From Trogon surrucura (taxonomy: Eukaryota > Chordata > Aves > Trogoniformes > Trogonidae): a DNA stretch of 64,000 bases. The notes under the pieces are model-generated. The model was given only the letters and a program-made list of their open reading frames with translations. It did no database searches and was not told the origin of the DNA. The position numbers and the translations under genes are program-made. Positions 61,976 through 64,000 of this stretch are shown here, one piece after another. Position 1 is the stretch's first letter. Each line of letters opens with the position of its first letter. Location: positions 19,957,001 to 20,021,000 of the forward strand of contig CM036618.1 of assembly GCA_020746105.1 (NCBI GenBank). The letters are read 5' to 3'.

Positions 61976-64000
61976 CACACGTTTGTCTGCTGATAACAAA
62001 AAAAATAAATAGAAAATTTACTGTATAGATTTTGTGATATTTGAAATGCATTGAAAGGAGCAATGTTAGACTGTAATTCAGATGGCTCCCTATAACAGAT
62101 GCCTGTTGAATGCTGGAACCTGTCTGGGTACATCTGTCTAATCATATCTAATTTCAGAGGTTGTTGGCACATTTTTAAAAAATTTGCAAGGAAATCAGAT
62201 GACAGCACAGAGAAAGAGACTAGGGAGAAAGCTATGACCAGTGTTAGGCGAACACAGGTGAGGGGAAGAGTTATATACCAGACATGAGATGCATTTTCCA
62301 GTCTCTGAGAAACTTCTTGTTGCACACCATTGCATAAAACATTCCAAAGTGGGATGCATGTTTGAAATACTAATAGCTATGCATTGAACTCCATAGACAG
62401 CCACTTATTTCCCCATTTGTTATGTACAAAGCAAAGAATTAACACCACTGGCAATATTTGTGTCAGGCCACACTGATTAATTTAATATTCTGATTGGATG
62501 AGCAGCAGAGCTTTAACGGCTGTTAACTTTCTGGCAAGCAGTGCTGGGAAGGTGATAATGAGATTAACATTTGGAGGACCTGATTTGCTTTTGCACTGTA
62601 TTTAATTACTACTTTGACACCAACGGGTATGCACTATGGATTGTGCAGATAGATATCCATATTTGCTAAACTGTAATATTGGCTTTAAATAAATGTGTTA
62701 AATTCTGTGATTTCTAAGATACTTTGCACAAGACGGGAAAAATATGTAATCTTATGCTCAATTAAGAGCACCTTAAAGAGGAAATTTGGAGCAAGCAGTG
62801 TGCCTACAGGGAATGAAGAAAAGCATTGATCAGCAAAGAAAGTTGGACATTAAAGGCTAGGAAAAACAGTAATAGAGTAAGGGTTGCCAAAAGTTGACTG
62901 AGCTGATGGGCTGACTTAGATTTTACAAAGGAAATTAAAAAAAAAAAAAAATCTTAAAAAGATCCTGAGCTCTGCAAATAAAGACAGAATAGAGATGAAA
63001 AGGAGACATGAGTGCAGTCAGGTGCGGGTAGAGATTTTTTGTCTCTTTTTTTCCTCTAAAAAAGAAACATGATTTGGTTCACTCTTTTGGAAGATTCTGT
63101 AGGAGCTTAATGATGTCATATAAAGTTTAGGCTGAATTTTGAAATATAAAGTAAATAAGAATATGAGGTAAATGACACAGAAAAAATGCAGCTTTTTCCT
63201 AAACCAAGACATAATTGTTTAACCTGGCTTTCTAAACAAGTGGAATGTGGTATTGGCCAGTTGTGAATATAAGGAGAAAAGACAACAAGTAAGACTGTCA
63301 AGTTGGAAAGAATTTTTTACAGAGATGGTCAACTGCTCTTGGGACTAGCCTTAATGACTTTTTTTAAGATGTTGCTAAAGGCAGGAAGACAACAATTGTT
63401 GAAGGAAAATTTGAAATTACACATAAAAACTCATGATGTTTTTACTTGATTTACCAAAAACCTTACTAGGACTATAGCCCTTTTACAAATAGTTTGGAAT
63501 TTGAGGAAGCATAGTGTTTTAAACATGTATCTTCTAAACACACAGTTCATACTTTTTTTGGTCAAAGTAATATACATTTTTCTCGGTTTTCACTGGGTGA
63601 GAAAATCATACATTTAATTTTCTTGACCTCCATGAATGAAACTCAAGAGAGGCCTCCCTTTAGACAGCTATTGCTCTGGACTCAACTTCAAGCTGAAACA
63701 ATCATAGTGAAAAAAGACGAGCACACTGGGACTGCTAAGACGTAGTGAGCACGTCCTTGGGGACCATTGCCATCTCAATAGTAGATGTGTTGGAAAGCAG
63801 GAGACAGAGAGACATGATCCAATTGACATATATACAAAAGCCCACTTTGCTGCTCTACAACTGAAAATGCAATATTCACACACTACGTAAGTTCATTTAT
63901 ACTGTTATTGCAATGGAAAAAGCCTTAGGCTGAATGAGAATCAGGTCTTCTGCTTCAGGTACTGCTGTCTCTTAGTAATAACTAATTGATATCCCTTGCA
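61976..64000. other. Unique stretch, no gene recognised
   Basis: About 2 kb. Minus-strand frame 61975-62325 (116 codons) matches no known family. A compositionally balanced patch at about 62476-62640 looks like possible conserved non-coding DNA, but this cannot be judged from one genome. Confidence 0.5.

Noticed and set aside
1-64000. CRISPR arrays, operons, riboswitches, prophage or plasmid features
   Set aside because: No regularly spaced repeats, no gene clusters and no bacterial signals; the window is vertebrate nuclear DNA.

Overview
The window is vertebrate nuclear DNA, almost certainly from a bird. The main evidence is a set of CR1 LINE copies, most of them truncated at the 5' end and ending in the avian 3' octamer (ATTCTATGA or ATTCTGTGA). 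There are also two long avian-type solo LTRs and a SINE with a tRNA-Ile head and a CR1-like tail. That composite resembles a SINE known from perching birds (TguSINE1), so a passerine is suggested but not proven. The background is AT-rich and CpG-poor, as in an intergenic region or a very large intron.

I find no host protein-coding exon that I can support. The open frames are either fossil reverse transcriptase or short unrecognised frames at the lengths expected by chance. The one clearly intact gene is a tRNA-Val(AAC) at 4397-4469. It has both internal promoter boxes, a T5 terminator and a local CpG cluster.

Layout: 1-3.7 kb holds no recognisable gene. An old L2-type LINE reverse-transcriptase fragment (minus strand, about 3.77-4.11 kb) lies just upstream of tRNA-Val, and a CR1-type tail follows the tRNA. 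AT-rich sequence with a CpG-bearing hairpin (8.37 kb) runs to an older solo LTR (11.29-12.32 kb, plus strand) and a CR1 3' piece (12.70-13.31 kb). A 1.5-kb pyrimidine-rich tract (19.5-21.06 kb) contains a CR1 fragment. The tRNA-Ile SINE with a triplicated 22-bp head is at 26.67-26.89 kb. A longer CR1 (about 28.0-31.36 kb) is split by a minus-strand solo LTR (29.03-30.20 kb). Perfect palindromes of 38 bp and 26 bp lie at 34.83 and 36.02 kb. Two younger-looking CR1 copies follow at 41.99-42.79 kb (plus) and 46.83-48.34 kb (minus). The rest is unique AT-rich sequence with microsatellites and two tiny CR1 tails.

No CRISPR array, operon, phage or bacterial feature is present. The interest lies in the tRNA-linked retroposons, the perfect palindromes and the transposon layering. 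Family names come from recognition without database searching, and repeat boundaries are approximate.
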